The position numbers and the translations under genes were made by a program. A stretch of DNA of 21,705 nt from a virus. Below, piece after piece: positions 1 through 6,849 of the stretch. Where the stretch lies: the IMG/VR virus record IMGVR_UViG_3300020394_000542, positions 1-21,705 of that record; one strand, given 5' to 3'. A model generated the notes under the pieces. It had not been told where the DNA came from and ran no database searches. It saw only the letters and a program-made list of their open reading frames with translations. Position 1 is the stretch's first letter. Every line of letters starts with the position of its first letter.

Positions 1-149
1 TGGACAAGCCACAAGCCGCCAAAGCATACGAAAAGATGCTTTCTAACAGTAACATGAAGCGCAACCCCATGATTATGAAAGGCGCGACTGTCGCTGAAAT
101 TGGTAACGCATCGCCCAAGAAGCCTAAAGGCAAGCTCAAAGCGTCGTGA
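1..149 (+). CDS. C-terminal fragment of an upstream phage protein (partial, possibly portal)
   Basis: The reading frame is open from the left edge (first full codon at base 3) and ends at TGA 147-149, leaving 48 visible residues. The tail is Lys-rich and polar (ending GKLKAS), with several Met and Asn residues and no motif I recognise. The next gene starts at GTG 146, so the two overlap by four bases (GTGA), a sign of translational coupling within one operon. In podovirus structural modules the portal gene commonly precedes scaffold and capsid genes, so this could be the portal C-terminus. That rests on position only; nothing in the 48 residues proves it. Confidence 0.6.
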   Translation, partial: DKPQAAKAYEKMLSNSNMKRNPMIMKGATVAEIGNASPKKPKGKLKAS

Positions 150-466
150 GTATTACAGCCGCTGAACGCAAGCTTCGGCAACTAAGAACACTTTCCAAGT
201 CCCAAGGCTGGAAAATTCTTGAAGAGATCATGCGCGAGGAGATTGTCACTCTCGCTCTTACCACAGCCAAGAACCCGAAGATGACGCCCGAAGAGGCGTC
301 TTTCTACGCTGGCTGTCTGCAAGCGGCAGAGAACCTTCTCAACATCATTCCAAACATGGAAGCCAAACTTCTTGGCGAAGCGCAGTTGCAATCTTGGGAA
401 AATAGGGACGACCCGAACCCCATCGATGATCCATTATCCTTACACCAAAAACTTCACAACCCCTAA
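146..466 (+). CDS. Small helical hypothetical protein, 106 aa
   Basis: This gene starts at GTG 146, overlapping the previous stop. The protein is mostly charged and helix-prone up to about residue 80 (pattern AAERKLRQLR, KILEEIMREEIV), followed by a Pro/Asp-rich tail. It has no signal peptide, membrane segment or cysteine pair. The short gap to the probable scaffold gene downstream points to a role in head assembly or packaging, but I do not recognise the family. No good Shine-Dalgarno sequence is visible (only AAAGG near 126-130), so translation probably depends on coupling to the upstream gene. A copy of the dispersed AATAGGGACGAC motif lies inside it at 401-412. Confidence 0.75.
   Translation: MSITAAERKLRQLRTLSKSQGWKILEEIMREEIVTLALTTAKNPKMTPEEASFYAGCLQAAENLLNIIPNMEAKLLGEAQLQSWENRDDPNPIDDPLSLHQKLHNP
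401..412 (+). repeat. Dispersed motif AATAGGGACGAC, copy 1
   Basis: This exact copy lies in the 146-466 gene (read as N-R-D-D), 80 bases before the scaffold start. Other exact copies are at 2181-2192 and 14843-14854, and shorter ones at 4416-4425 and 6675-6684. Confidence 0.6.
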
Positions 467-492
467 TCCGCTACGGCTGAGAGGACACTAAA

Positions 493-1527
493 ATGGCACT
501 AGACCCAAATGACCCTATTAATCGCATTGCAAGCAACCAGCTTGGCCCTGCACCACAACAACCAGAAGTTCAACAAGCCGCTGTAGATGCGGCCGCACCA
601 CCCCCAGCGGAAACACCGACAGAAATGGCGATGACCGACGCGGCTCCACAGACTGAAGCCGACAACGCCAACCAAGAACCATTTACCATGATCGAGTTAA
701 AAGTTGGTGATGGTACGCGCCAGTTCACAAAATCTCAACTTGAGGGCATGGCAAACAGATACCCCGACGTCAACTACAAGTACGCACAGGCGAAACCACT
801 TATCACTGTAGCTGAACAACTGGCCGCTACGACGGGCAAGGACATGCCGACGGTCATGAGTGACATGATGAACCTCATGCGAAACGGCCTATCTAAAAAT
901 ACCCAGATGGGGGGTGATGGTCAGCAAAGCATGAGGCCCGGTCAAGATACTCCCCCTGGACAATCGGACGTAGGAACCGACGATCCCTTCGCAAGCTGGG
1001 AAGCAGAAAACGATGTAGCTCTGCCACCTGGCTATCGTGAACAGCAAAAGAACATTGCTGTAATTCAAAGTCAACTTGGCCAACTAGGTCAGATGCTCAA
1101 TGGCGTACTGCAACAAGCACAAGGCACAGCGCAAAATGCAGTTGCTAACAATCAACGAGCAAACATGGCCAGAGAAGAGGCAATACGAAAAGAAGTCGAG
1201 AATAACATCCGAGAGGTCGGGCAGAGATACAACTTTTCCGATGCCGACGATGGTCCCTTCTCTGCTTTTATCGAAAGCCGTGGCTATCATCCAGCCGAGT
1301 TTACTGACAAGGATTTGCTCAATCAGGTTGCTGGTGACTTTGCAAACTTGAAAAGCCAACCCGAATTTGAACGCCTAAAAGAAATAAACACCCGTCGACA
1401 AGCGTATCAAGGTACAGCGGCCGCTACCCCAGCCGAGGGCGAAGCCGCCACCCCTGCATCTCCTGTCGATGAAACATTAACTCGATTGGCTGACAAGGCG
1501 TTCAGCCGACAAGCTGGAATGGGATAA
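493..1527 (+). CDS. Probable capsid scaffold protein, 344 aa
   Basis: The start at ATG 493 is supported by GAGG at 481-484. Residues 1-65 are low-complexity, rich in Ala, Pro, Gln and Glu. The middle, about 180-250, is Gln/Asn/Glu/Arg-rich and predicted helical or coiled coil. After a second Ala/Pro/Glu-rich stretch the protein ends in a short helix (DETLTRLADKAFSRQ). There is no catalytic motif. Acidic, helical, low-complexity proteins encoded just before the major capsid gene are typically scaffolds that guide procapsid assembly and often contact the coat protein through a C-terminal helix. The assignment comes from position and composition. A minor head protein is the main alternative. No separate head-maturation protease is visible nearby. 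Confidence 0.75.
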   Translation: MALDPNDPINRIASNQLGPAPQQPEVQQAAVDAAAPPPAETPTEMAMTDAAPQTEADNANQEPFTMIELKVGDGTRQFTKSQLEGMANRYPDVNYKYAQAKPLITVAEQLAATTGKDMPTVMSDMMNLMRNGLSKNTQMGGDGQQSMRPGQDTPPGQSDVGTDDPFASWEAENDVALPPGYREQQKNIAVIQSQLGQLGQMLNGVLQQAQGTAQNAVANNQRANMAREEAIRKEVENNIREVGQRYNFSDADDGPFSAFIESRGYHPAEFTDKDLLNQVAGDFANLKSQPEFERLKEINTRRQAYQGTAAATPAEGEAATPASPVDETLTRLADKAFSRQAGMG

Positions 1528-1530
1528 CAC

Positions 1531-1683
1531 ATGGCGAAGAAGGGTCTTTATTACAACATAAACAAACGACGCAAGGCTGGCAAAAAGCCTCGCCCTAAAG
1601 GTCATCCAAAAGCTCCGACCGATCAGGACTTTAAGAACGCGGCAAAGACTGCCAAGAAAAGGCCAAAGAAGCGGAGAGCATAA
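1531..1683 (+). CDS. Small basic phage protein, 50 aa
   Basis: ATG 1531 starts three bases after the scaffold stop, and TAA 1681-1683 overlaps the ATG of the next gene by one base. The product begins MAKKGLYYNINKRRKAGKK and is very rich in Lys and Arg throughout, ending KKRPKKRRA. Short basic proteins starting M-A-(K/R)-(K/R)-G-L-Y are a recurrent type in phage structural regions; their function is unknown. The charge suggests binding to DNA or to an acidic protein surface inside the head. The uninterrupted frame and one-base junctions at both ends support it as a real gene despite its length. Confidence 0.75.
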   Translation: MAKKGLYYNINKRRKAGKKPRPKGHPKAPTDQDFKNAAKTAKKRPKKRRA

Positions 1684-1943
1684 TGCCAGCCAAGGGGAAG
1701 GCAAAATCGAAAACATATAAAGATCCAAAGACAGGTCGTAAGAGAACTGTGTCCTATGGGCAAGCTGGCAAAGCAAAAGGGGGCGGTCCTCGCGTTCGCC
1801 CCAATTCTCCCAAAGGTGACGCATACTGCGCGAGATCATACGCTCAACTCAAGAAGCACAAGAAAGCCGCACGCAATCCAAACTCCCCACTACGTCTCTC
1901 TCGCAAGAGATGGAAGTGCAAAGGAAAAAAGAGTTCTGGGTGA
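1683..1943 (+). CDS. Small basic protein with two cysteines, 86 aa
   Basis: The ATG overlaps the previous stop (TAATG at 1681-1685). The protein is highly basic; its C-terminal half has the pattern GDAYCARSYAQLKK followed by NSPLRLSRKRWKCKGKK. The paired Cys residues among conserved-looking aromatic and basic positions resemble a small phage protein type found beside portal or capsid genes, but I cannot name a characterised family. The two cysteines could bind metal as part of a higher-order site or be simply structural. Its placement between scaffold and capsid genes suggests a head-associated or DNA-binding role (inference). A longer open frame in another register overlaps its second half; see the next gene. 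Confidence 0.75.
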   Translation: MPAKGKAKSKTYKDPKTGRKRTVSYGQAGKAKGGGPRVRPNSPKGDAYCARSYAQLKKHKKAARNPNSPLRLSRKRWKCKGKKSSG

Positions 1944-1953
1944 AACGCTGACT

Positions 1954-2247
1954 ATGGTCACGATAACGAAGACTAAACCTCAAACACGTCGGATGTCGTT
2001 TTTAGAAGCAAACACTAATTCTTTTGTTGGCTTGATAATATCGTATCTATTTACTTATTTTGCTCTGCCTATCTTTGGGCTTCATCCCGACCCCTTACAA
2101 GCAGGGTACATCACCCTTGGCTATTTTTGCATCTCTGTTATCAGAGGCTACATCATAAGAAGGGCGTTTAATTTATTACAAATAGGGACGACGTCTCTAC
2201 CCCCACATTCAATAATGCAGTTGTGGAAGCCACGTAAGCCGCAATAG
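1954..2247 (+). CDS. Small membrane protein, DUF7220-like, 97 aa
   Basis: The frame is open from 1756, but the upstream part overlaps the real 1683-1943 gene out of frame and reads like a shadow. I place the start at ATG 1954, eleven bases after the preceding stop. From there the protein reads QTRRMSFLEANTNSFVG, then a hydrophobic helix (LIISYLFTYFALPIFGL), a second hydrophobic segment (GYITLGYFCISVIRGYIIRR) and AFN. The order S-x-x-EA-x-x-N-x-x-x-G, P-x-FG, R-x-Y-x-x-RR-x-F matches from memory the small two-helix family called DUF7220, common in phages and prophages. Function is unknown. The Shine-Dalgarno sequence is weak. It contains one AATAGGGACGAC copy near its end. Confidence 0.75.
   Translation: MVTITKTKPQTRRMSFLEANTNSFVGLIISYLFTYFALPIFGLHPDPLQAGYITLGYFCISVIRGYIIRRAFNLLQIGTTSLPPHSIMQLWKPRKPQ
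2181..2192 (+). repeat. Dispersed motif AATAGGGACGAC, copy 2
   Basis: This exact copy lies near the end of the DUF7220-like gene, read in another frame (I-G-T-T), 158 bases before the capsid start. The change of frame argues for conservation at the nucleic-acid level. Confidence 0.6.
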
Positions 2248-2350
2248 CCGCTAGATACACGTCGCAGAAACGAAGCTGAAGTCGAGAACGAAGCTCTGCC
2301 GTTTTTCGTTTGATGCGTTTTATTGCAACTTTTTTTTAAGGGAGGCTATT
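2248..2350 (+). promoter_or_regulatory. Capsid gene leader with short repeats and strong ribosome-binding site
   Basis: This 103-base gap is one of the two longest non-coding stretches in the window. AACGAAGCT occurs twice, at 2269-2277 and 2287-2295. The second copy can pair as AACGAA (2287-2292) with TTCGTT (2305-2310). A T-rich stretch ends in AAGGGAGG just before ATG 2351, a near-ideal Shine-Dalgarno sequence fitting a highly expressed coat gene. I see no convincing bacterial -35/-10 pair. Confidence 0.5.
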
Positions 2351-3529
2351 ATGCCTACAGGAATACAAGGGTTGCGCGGATCAGGGGAATTCTCAACTGA
2401 CTTCCGACCAACCAATTATCGGGAATTGTTTACACTTCTCGAACCAAATGGCTCCGCGCCATTCAATGCCCTACTCGCCATGACGTCGGGTGAGGCTACT
2501 GATGACCCTGTCTATAGTAACTTTAGAGATGAGATCCCCGAACGTGTCGTGAAGATCAACAACTCTGGTGGTTACAATGCGACTGCTACATCAATCGTCA
2601 TAGACGCTGATGTTGAAGTTGGATTTTTAACCGCTGGTACTTTGTTGGCCAACGCACGTACTGGTGAAATCATGCGCGTCACAGCCGATGCGTCTGGTAC
2701 AACTCTCGCAGTTGCTAGAAACTTGGGTTCAACAGGTCTAACCATCCTCGACAACGATGACTTATTTGTTAGTGGTTTTGCCGCCGCTGACGGTGACGAC
2801 GTAAGTACAGCAATTTCGTTTGATCCAACAGTTGTCTCGAACTACACGGAAATCTTCAGAACGCCATTTGCCGTGACCAACACCCTAAAGGCTACCTATC
2901 GTCGAACGGGTGATGCGGAAGATGAATTTGCTACGAAAGCTCTCAAGCTCCATATGCAAGAGATCGAGCGTGCAATGTTCTTTGGAAAGAAACACATCGA
3001 GAACACTGGTGCTTTCAACGAAAGGCGATACACTGGGGGTATCCTCTCCAGCATTACGAACGTTGTTGACGGTGCAACTTTCTCAACAAGCGGTCAGATG
3101 ACTGAAGATGAGTTCGACAGTATGCTCATCAACACCATCTTTGCTTTTGGCTCTCAACAAAAATTAGCGTTTGTTGGTGCTAAAGTAGCCGCACACTTGC
3201 AACGCTTCGGCAAAGCAAGATGGCAACCAACAGTTGTCGATGGAACGTATGGCGTGAACGTCACACGTTACGCAACGATGGCTGGTGACTTGATGGTTCA
3301 TTTGCATCCTCAATTCCGACAAGTCCCAGGAATGGACAGTGCAATGGTCATAATAGACATGCCACATGTCAAATATCGTTACCTCGATGGACGTGACACA
3401 TCATTGTTACGTGACAGGCAAGGTAATGGCGTTGATGGCGTGATCCATGAGTATCTCTCGGATTGTGGCCTAGAATTAACGCAAGACAAGGTCCATACCT
3501 ACATCAAGGGATGGCAAACGACTGCTTAA
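2351..3529 (+). CDS. Major capsid protein (HK97 fold, probably SU10/DUF5309-like), 392 aa
   Basis: This is the coat subunit of the icosahedral head. The N-terminal arm (MPTGIQGLRGSGEFSTDFRP) leads to YRELFTLLEPNGSAPFNALL, a pattern of phage coat proteins. A beta-rich insertion at about residues 75-145 (TAGTLLANARTGEIMRV...) is followed by the long-helix region FRTPFAVTNTLKATYR...LKLHMQEIERAMFFGKK, typical of the SU10-like/DUF5309 coat family. The C-terminal part has the strand-rich HPQFRQVPGMDSAMVIIDMPHVKYRYL. Length is normal for an HK97-fold coat. AAGGGAGG precedes the start and a strong hairpin follows the stop, both fitting high expression. The coat role is secure; the exact subfamily is less so. 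Confidence 0.92.
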   Translation: MPTGIQGLRGSGEFSTDFRPTNYRELFTLLEPNGSAPFNALLAMTSGEATDDPVYSNFRDEIPERVVKINNSGGYNATATSIVIDADVEVGFLTAGTLLANARTGEIMRVTADASGTTLAVARNLGSTGLTILDNDDLFVSGFAAADGDDVSTAISFDPTVVSNYTEIFRTPFAVTNTLKATYRRTGDAEDEFATKALKLHMQEIERAMFFGKKHIENTGAFNERRYTGGILSSITNVVDGATFSTSGQMTEDEFDSMLINTIFAFGSQQKLAFVGAKVAAHLQRFGKARWQPTVVDGTYGVNVTRYATMAGDLMVHLHPQFRQVPGMDSAMVIIDMPHVKYRYLDGRDTSLLRDRQGNGVDGVIHEYLSDCGLELTQDKVHTYIKGWQTTA

Positions 3530-3536
3530 CACAGTT

Positions 3537-3565
3537 AAGGGGGGCTTCCACTCCAGCCCCCCTTT
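3537..3565 (+). terminator. Rho-independent-type terminator after the capsid gene
   Basis: AAGGGGGGCT at 3537-3546 pairs perfectly with AGCCCCCCTT at 3555-3564 around an 8-base loop, giving a GC-rich 10-bp stem followed by TTTCCTT. It begins seven bases after the capsid stop. The T tract is short, so termination may be partial, allowing reduced expression of the tail genes downstream, as in T7 after gene 10. Confidence 0.85.
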
Positions 3566-3584
3566 CCTTCCAAGGGGAATTAAA

Positions 3585-3629
3585 ATGGTAGGAATACTTT
3601 ACATCCGATTACTAAAAGTGAGGAACTAA
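3585..3629 (+). CDS. Possible micro-ORF, 14 aa
   Basis: An ATG at 3585 follows AAGGGG (3573-3577 region) at good spacing. It reads 14 codons (MVGILYIRLLKVRN) to TAA 3627-3629, one base before the next ATG. The product is hydrophobic with basic ends. It may be a translated leader that helps load ribosomes after the terminator, a tiny membrane peptide, or chance. The good ribosome-binding site and tight junction are the only support. Confidence 0.3.
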   Translation: MVGILYIRLLKVRN

Positions 3630-3630
3630 A

Positions 3631-3750
3631 ATGCCATACGTAGCTGGCCGAAAATACGCATACACTCCGGCTGGAAAAGCCGCCGCCAAAAAAGCAAAAA
3701 ATAAAATGATGGCGAAGAAAAAAAACAAAACCAAAACTAGAAGAGCATAG
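3631..3750 (+). CDS. Very small basic protein, 39 aa
   Basis: ATG 3631 is preceded by GAGG (3620-3623). The product starts MPYVAGRKYAYTPAGKAAAK and continues as an almost pure Lys/Ala/Asn/Thr/Arg tail ending TRRA. The G-R-K-Y-x-Y-T-x-x-G element recalls small basic proteins common near phage coat genes, none with a known role to my knowledge. It is the third small basic protein around the capsid gene. Good ribosome-binding site, correct stop and a following gene two bases away support it. A DNA-binding or capsid-lining role is possible but is inference. Confidence 0.65.
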   Translation: MPYVAGRKYAYTPAGKAAAKKAKNKMMAKKKNKTKTRRA

Positions 3751-3751
3751 T

Positions 3752-4090
3752 GTGCCGAAACACACTCAATTATGGTTAGGGGCGGCATGTTTCGTGCTGT
3801 TCCTTTACCTTTTGACAGTCGACGCTTTTTCCCAAGAAAACAAAGCCCCAGGTCTTCAGATGGGGCAATGTCTGCCAATCGCCACTGCCATAACACATAT
3901 GAAAGAAAAATTCAGAGAAGTGGTAGTCTTTCGCGGCATCAACCACCGCGAACAACTTGTCATCATAATGGCCAATCCTCTGACAGATAGCTGGACTGCC
4001 CTGCAAAGTTTACAAGGCGTGCATTTGTGTATCGTTGCGTATGGAAAATCGGGAGCAGTTCTGCCAAGCGTCGAGGGGAAAAAGCTTTGA
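3752..4090 (+). CDS. Exported two-cysteine protein, 112 aa
   Basis: Translation starts at GTG 3752, just after the previous stop. The N-terminus has a short basic start (MPKHTQ), a hydrophobic core (LWLGAACFVLFLYLLTV) and a likely cleavage region near DAFSQE, so the protein is probably secreted to the periplasm or membrane-anchored. The rest contains QCLPIATAITHMKEKF, later ANPLTDSWTAL and LCIVAYGKSG. Two cysteines in the exported part could form a disulphide. The pattern C-P-x(n)-SWT-x(n)-G-x-x-C-x-V-x-x-G resembles small exported proteins common in alphaproteobacteria and their phages. Function is unknown; an envelope role at infection or lysis is possible. It directly precedes the MscS-like gene. 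Confidence 0.75.
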   Translation: MPKHTQLWLGAACFVLFLYLLTVDAFSQENKAPGLQMGQCLPIATAITHMKEKFREVVVFRGINHREQLVIIMANPLTDSWTALQSLQGVHLCIVAYGKSGAVLPSVEGKKL

Positions 4091-4435
4091 ATGATCGAAC
4101 TTGCCAACGTCAATCAGCTATCTATTGATTTCGTCGAATTGATTGCTCCCTTGCTTGCGCTAACCGTCTCAATCGGGATTGGTCTTTGGCTGAAGGATGC
4201 AATGGACGCACTCGTCAAGGGGCTGACGTTCCGCGCTGACACTGCCATTGAAGAGGGGTGTACGGTCTACATCGATGGCCAACGCGCAACCATCATCAAA
4301 ATAGGCATATTCAAAACCACATTCCAAATCCAAAATGGAAAAGGAACCACATGGCGTTTTGTCCCAAACAAACGCATAGAGTTCTTACGCATTGAGAAAG
4401 TCATTACGGAGAACGAAGGGACGACAGACCACTAA
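4091..4435 (+). CDS. Minimal MscS-like membrane protein, 114 aa
   Basis: ATG 4091 follows the previous stop directly, with GAGGGGA at 4073-4079. After about 13 residues there is one hydrophobic helix (VELIAPLLALTVSIGIGLWL). It continues as KDAMDALVKGLTF, aligning by eye with the end of TM3 of the small mechanosensitive channel MscS. Next comes IEEGCTVYIDGQRATIIKI, FKTTFQIQNGKG and FVPNKRIEF, matching the MscS beta domain (GD-x-V-x-x-G-x-x-G-x-V, T-T, DG, VPN-x-x-I). Cellular MscS is about 286 residues with three membrane helices and a large C-terminal domain; here only the pore-type helix and beta domain remain. It may be a small channel, a holin-like protein or a modulator of host channels (inference). 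Confidence 0.75.
   Translation: MIELANVNQLSIDFVELIAPLLALTVSIGIGLWLKDAMDALVKGLTFRADTAIEEGCTVYIDGQRATIIKIGIFKTTFQIQNGKGTTWRFVPNKRIEFLRIEKVITENEGTTDH
4416..4425 (+). repeat. Dispersed motif, short form AAGGGACGAC, copy 3
   Basis: This copy lies at the end of the MscS-like gene, 51 bases before the 4477 start. It shares GGGACGAC with the exact copies but has AA in place of AATA before it. Confidence 0.5.
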
Positions 4436-4476
4436 AACGTTCATACAAACAAGTATGGAAACACGGAGAACATCAC

Positions 4477-4803
4477 ATGCAAGTCAAACAAGGGATGCGG
4501 TCAGTGCAATCCGCGCAATCGCAAACACTACAAGAAGAAACAGACGTCGGGCTACAGGCACAGAAGAAGCAAGCAAAAAAAGTCAAGGCGTCACAACCAA
4601 AAACCAAAACCGACAAAGGTCTTACTCTAGTCTCCACTGAAGCAAACGGTGCAAGATTTGATTTAATTTTGGGTTGGGATACAGCGATCAGAGGTGTTCG
4701 CACACAGGGCGGCTACATGATGTTTGTCATACCACCAGAGCATAAGGAACGTGCGATGCAACATGTCCACGTTGTGTCAGGAAAACTCGTTGAGGCAGAA
4801 TGA
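4477..4803 (+). CDS. Hypothetical protein with Gln/Lys-rich N-terminus, 108 aa
   Basis: ATG 4477 has GGAG at 4465-4468. Residues 1-48 are polar, rich in Gln, Lys, Thr and Ala and probably disordered. The remainder looks like a small folded domain: ARFDLILGWDTAIRGVRTQGGYMMFVIPPEHKERAMQHVHV, with alternating strands and an amphipathic helix. I do not recognise the family. The stop overlaps the next start (ATGA at 4800-4803), coupling it to the adaptor gene, so a head-tail completion or decoration role is plausible from position alone. Confidence 0.7.
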   Translation: MQVKQGMRSVQSAQSQTLQEETDVGLQAQKKQAKKVKASQPKTKTDKGLTLVSTEANGARFDLILGWDTAIRGVRTQGGYMMFVIPPEHKERAMQHVHVVSGKLVEAE

Positions 4804-5309
4804 CAACAAAGATAAATAAAACAGATCATCTGACGATTGGCACACGGGAGCCACCTAAAGACACACGTCTTGCTCCCCATGTTTTCCAAGGAAGCCCAAA
4901 CGCGCCCCTTGAAAACTTAGTTGCCCTCGCCCTACGTCGATATGGTGACTTTTCGTCCCGTCGCGTTACAGGCGATGTCGTTCTTATGATGATCGAATTT
5001 GCAAACGAAGTGGTCGAGATGATCAACTCGCACCCATACTACGACGGCGTCACGATAGAATACTATACGTCGCAAACTGACGCACGGCCTATTGAGGACG
5101 CCATCATGGTCCGAGGTCTTCTTGCGCTCTACGCAGAACAACAAGTATCCGAAAAATATCCAAACTCTCGAATGGAGTTTGTGAAGCATCTCAATGGCAT
5201 CCTGTACTCACGCAAGTACAAGGGAACTGTACGTCACGAATTTGTACCGACAGAAAACAGCGATCCAATGCGAACGGTCAATGGAGCCGAAAGCAAGTTA
5301 GCGATTTAA
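4800..5309 (+). CDS. Probable head-tail adaptor (connector) protein, 169 aa
   Basis: The start overlaps the preceding stop by four bases (ATGA). The protein is mainly helical: LENLVALALRRYGDF, VVLMMIEFANEVVEMINSHP, then a region with RPIEDAIMVRGLLALYAEQQ and MEFVKHLNGIL. Helical proteins of about 165-200 residues with this layout sit between coat and nozzle genes in podoviruses (P22 gp4 is 166 residues; T7 gp11 is 196) and form the ring under the portal. Length, helical content, the D-x-RPI-x-(D/P) element seen in many marine phage adaptors, and the nozzle gene next door all agree. Sequence similarity across adaptors is weak, so a structure prediction would be needed for certainty. Confidence 0.75.
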   Translation: MTTKINKTDHLTIGTREPPKDTRLAPHVFQGSPNAPLENLVALALRRYGDFSSRRVTGDVVLMMIEFANEVVEMINSHPYYDGVTIEYYTSQTDARPIEDAIMVRGLLALYAEQQVSEKYPNSRMEFVKHLNGILYSRKYKGTVRHEFVPTENSDPMRTVNGAESKLAI

Positions 5310-5310
5310 C

Positions 5311-6840
5311 ATGCGTACAAAAGCCCCTTCTCTAATCTCCTCACGCTTATCGGGGTATTACGCTTTCACTGGCCTTGATCGTTCCCGACCCGTAATTGGG
5401 ATGGACGATGGAAAAAAGCAGCCCCTCTTCACCCTAAACAACGCACACTCAAGATGGACAGGTACGATTGTACGTGACACTGGGCTAAAAGTTCGCAAGC
5501 GCATCGACGAAGGAGAAATAATCCACCAAAATTTTTTTAACAGAACTGGCTTGGCATACGCGGTACAGACAGGAAAATCTATAAACCTACACACAGAACG
5601 CTCTGCCATCTACACAGACGCTTTCACAAGAGATGCTCCCGTCACATCTACCATGTTCGCTGGCAAGCTTATGTTTATGTCACCTGGCCACGGCATGATC
5701 ATGACCGATGGATTTTCTTTTATGCCTAACACAGCCTCTGTGACACCTGGCTTTGGAGTAGCCATCCAGAACCGCATGTATGTCGCTGGCATCCCAAACA
5801 AACCTACTGAGATAGAAATCTCTCGCTTGTTTAACAATGATGGGGATGAGCAAATTTTCTTAGCTGAAGAGACTGCAACCACGACAAGTACCCGTGCAGA
5901 CTTCCTCGACCTTACAAACATCATTGGCACAGCCGACGAAATAACAGGACTAGCCAGATTTGAAACAAATCGACTTGCGATCTTCACTAACGACCAAGCG
6001 ATTATTTACAAGGTCGACCCTGACATCGCCAACTTCGAGATCGACACACGGGCAAACGTACAACTAGGCGCGATCTCCCACAACTCAATCGCACAAGTTG
6101 GGTCAGACATAATATTCTGTTCGAGGCATGGCGTACACAGCCTGATCCGAAGCAATGACAATGGTATTACCATCGACACACGGACGCTCTCATTTGAAAT
6201 AGAGGAAGTCTACAAAGACTTACTTCGTAGATGTATTGGTCCTCGTTTCGTAAGTAGTACTTACGATCAAGACCTAGGCCGTCTGCACATCTTCTTCCCA
6301 ATGGCAGATGGTCTACACAAATCACTGGTTGCAGAGTTTCGACGTGGCTATGAAGCCTTGTCATGGTCAACATGCGACATTGGGTCTGCCAGATGCGGAG
6401 CATTTCTGGCTGGAAGTATGACCTTCGGAACAACCTTAACAATGTATGATAGACTAGACGAGCTTTTCGAACTGTCACCACTCGACGACCTCACCGACGA
6501 TTTCATACGTCCAGCTATGGTTATTGAAACGCCCATTCTATGGCATGGACAAATAGACGAACTCAAAGAAGCACGCGCACTTATAGTGCAAGCGGCTGGC
6601 ACAGGAACTCTTCGCATCACTGCCCACGATGAAGAAGGCAACGAAGTTCTGGTTGAGGAAATCCAAGTTGAAAGAAGGGACGACAATCCCCTTTCTTTCC
6701 CGTCTGATGCACTTGACGTTCAATTTCGTATTCCGTTTCAACTGCGATACCGAGGCATCCAGTTAAAATTTGAGAGTACGGATATGGGCGATCTCGAATT
6801 ATTAGGGTTTGCGATTGAGTTGAAAACACCGCAGAAATAG
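5311..6840 (+). CDS. Tail nozzle / tail tube hub, beta-propeller type, 509 aa
   Basis: ATG 5311 lies one base after the adaptor stop, with no clear ribosome-binding site, so coupled translation is likely. The protein is beta-rich with recurring blade-like strands: SPGHGMIMTDG, GVAIQNRMYVAG, ARFETNRLAIFTNDQAIIYKV, AQVGSDIIFCSRHGVHSL, ARCGAFLAGSMTFG. The order early hydrophobic strands, the I-x-x-V-G-x-x-I-x-F-x-x-x-x-G-V-x-x-L element, then a C-terminal beta domain matches the P22 gp10/short-tail nozzle fold (P22 gp10 is 472 residues). It would cap the short tail below the adaptor and provide the attachment surface for fibres. A dispersed AAGGGACGAC motif is at 6675-6684. Role assignment is by fold pattern and gene order. 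Confidence 0.8.
   Translation: MRTKAPSLISSRLSGYYAFTGLDRSRPVIGMDDGKKQPLFTLNNAHSRWTGTIVRDTGLKVRKRIDEGEIIHQNFFNRTGLAYAVQTGKSINLHTERSAIYTDAFTRDAPVTSTMFAGKLMFMSPGHGMIMTDGFSFMPNTASVTPGFGVAIQNRMYVAGIPNKPTEIEISRLFNNDGDEQIFLAEETATTTSTRADFLDLTNIIGTADEITGLARFETNRLAIFTNDQAIIYKVDPDIANFEIDTRANVQLGAISHNSIAQVGSDIIFCSRHGVHSLIRSNDNGITIDTRTLSFEIEEVYKDLLRRCIGPRFVSSTYDQDLGRLHIFFPMADGLHKSLVAEFRRGYEALSWSTCDIGSARCGAFLAGSMTFGTTLTMYDRLDELFELSPLDDLTDDFIRPAMVIETPILWHGQIDELKEARALIVQAAGTGTLRITAHDEEGNEVLVEEIQVERRDDNPLSFPSDALDVQFRIPFQLRYRGIQLKFESTDMGDLELLGFAIELKTPQK
6675..6684 (+). repeat. Dispersed motif, short form AAGGGACGAC, copy 4
   Basis: This copy lies inside the nozzle gene, about 165 bases before the fibre start, and is identical to the form at 4416-4425. 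Confidence 0.5.
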
Positions 6841-6849
6841 GAAGCACAC

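Noticed and set aside
1100-1351. 83-codon + strand frame inside the scaffold gene
   Set aside because: It is fully contained in another frame of the scaffold gene, with unusual composition and no ribosome-binding site.
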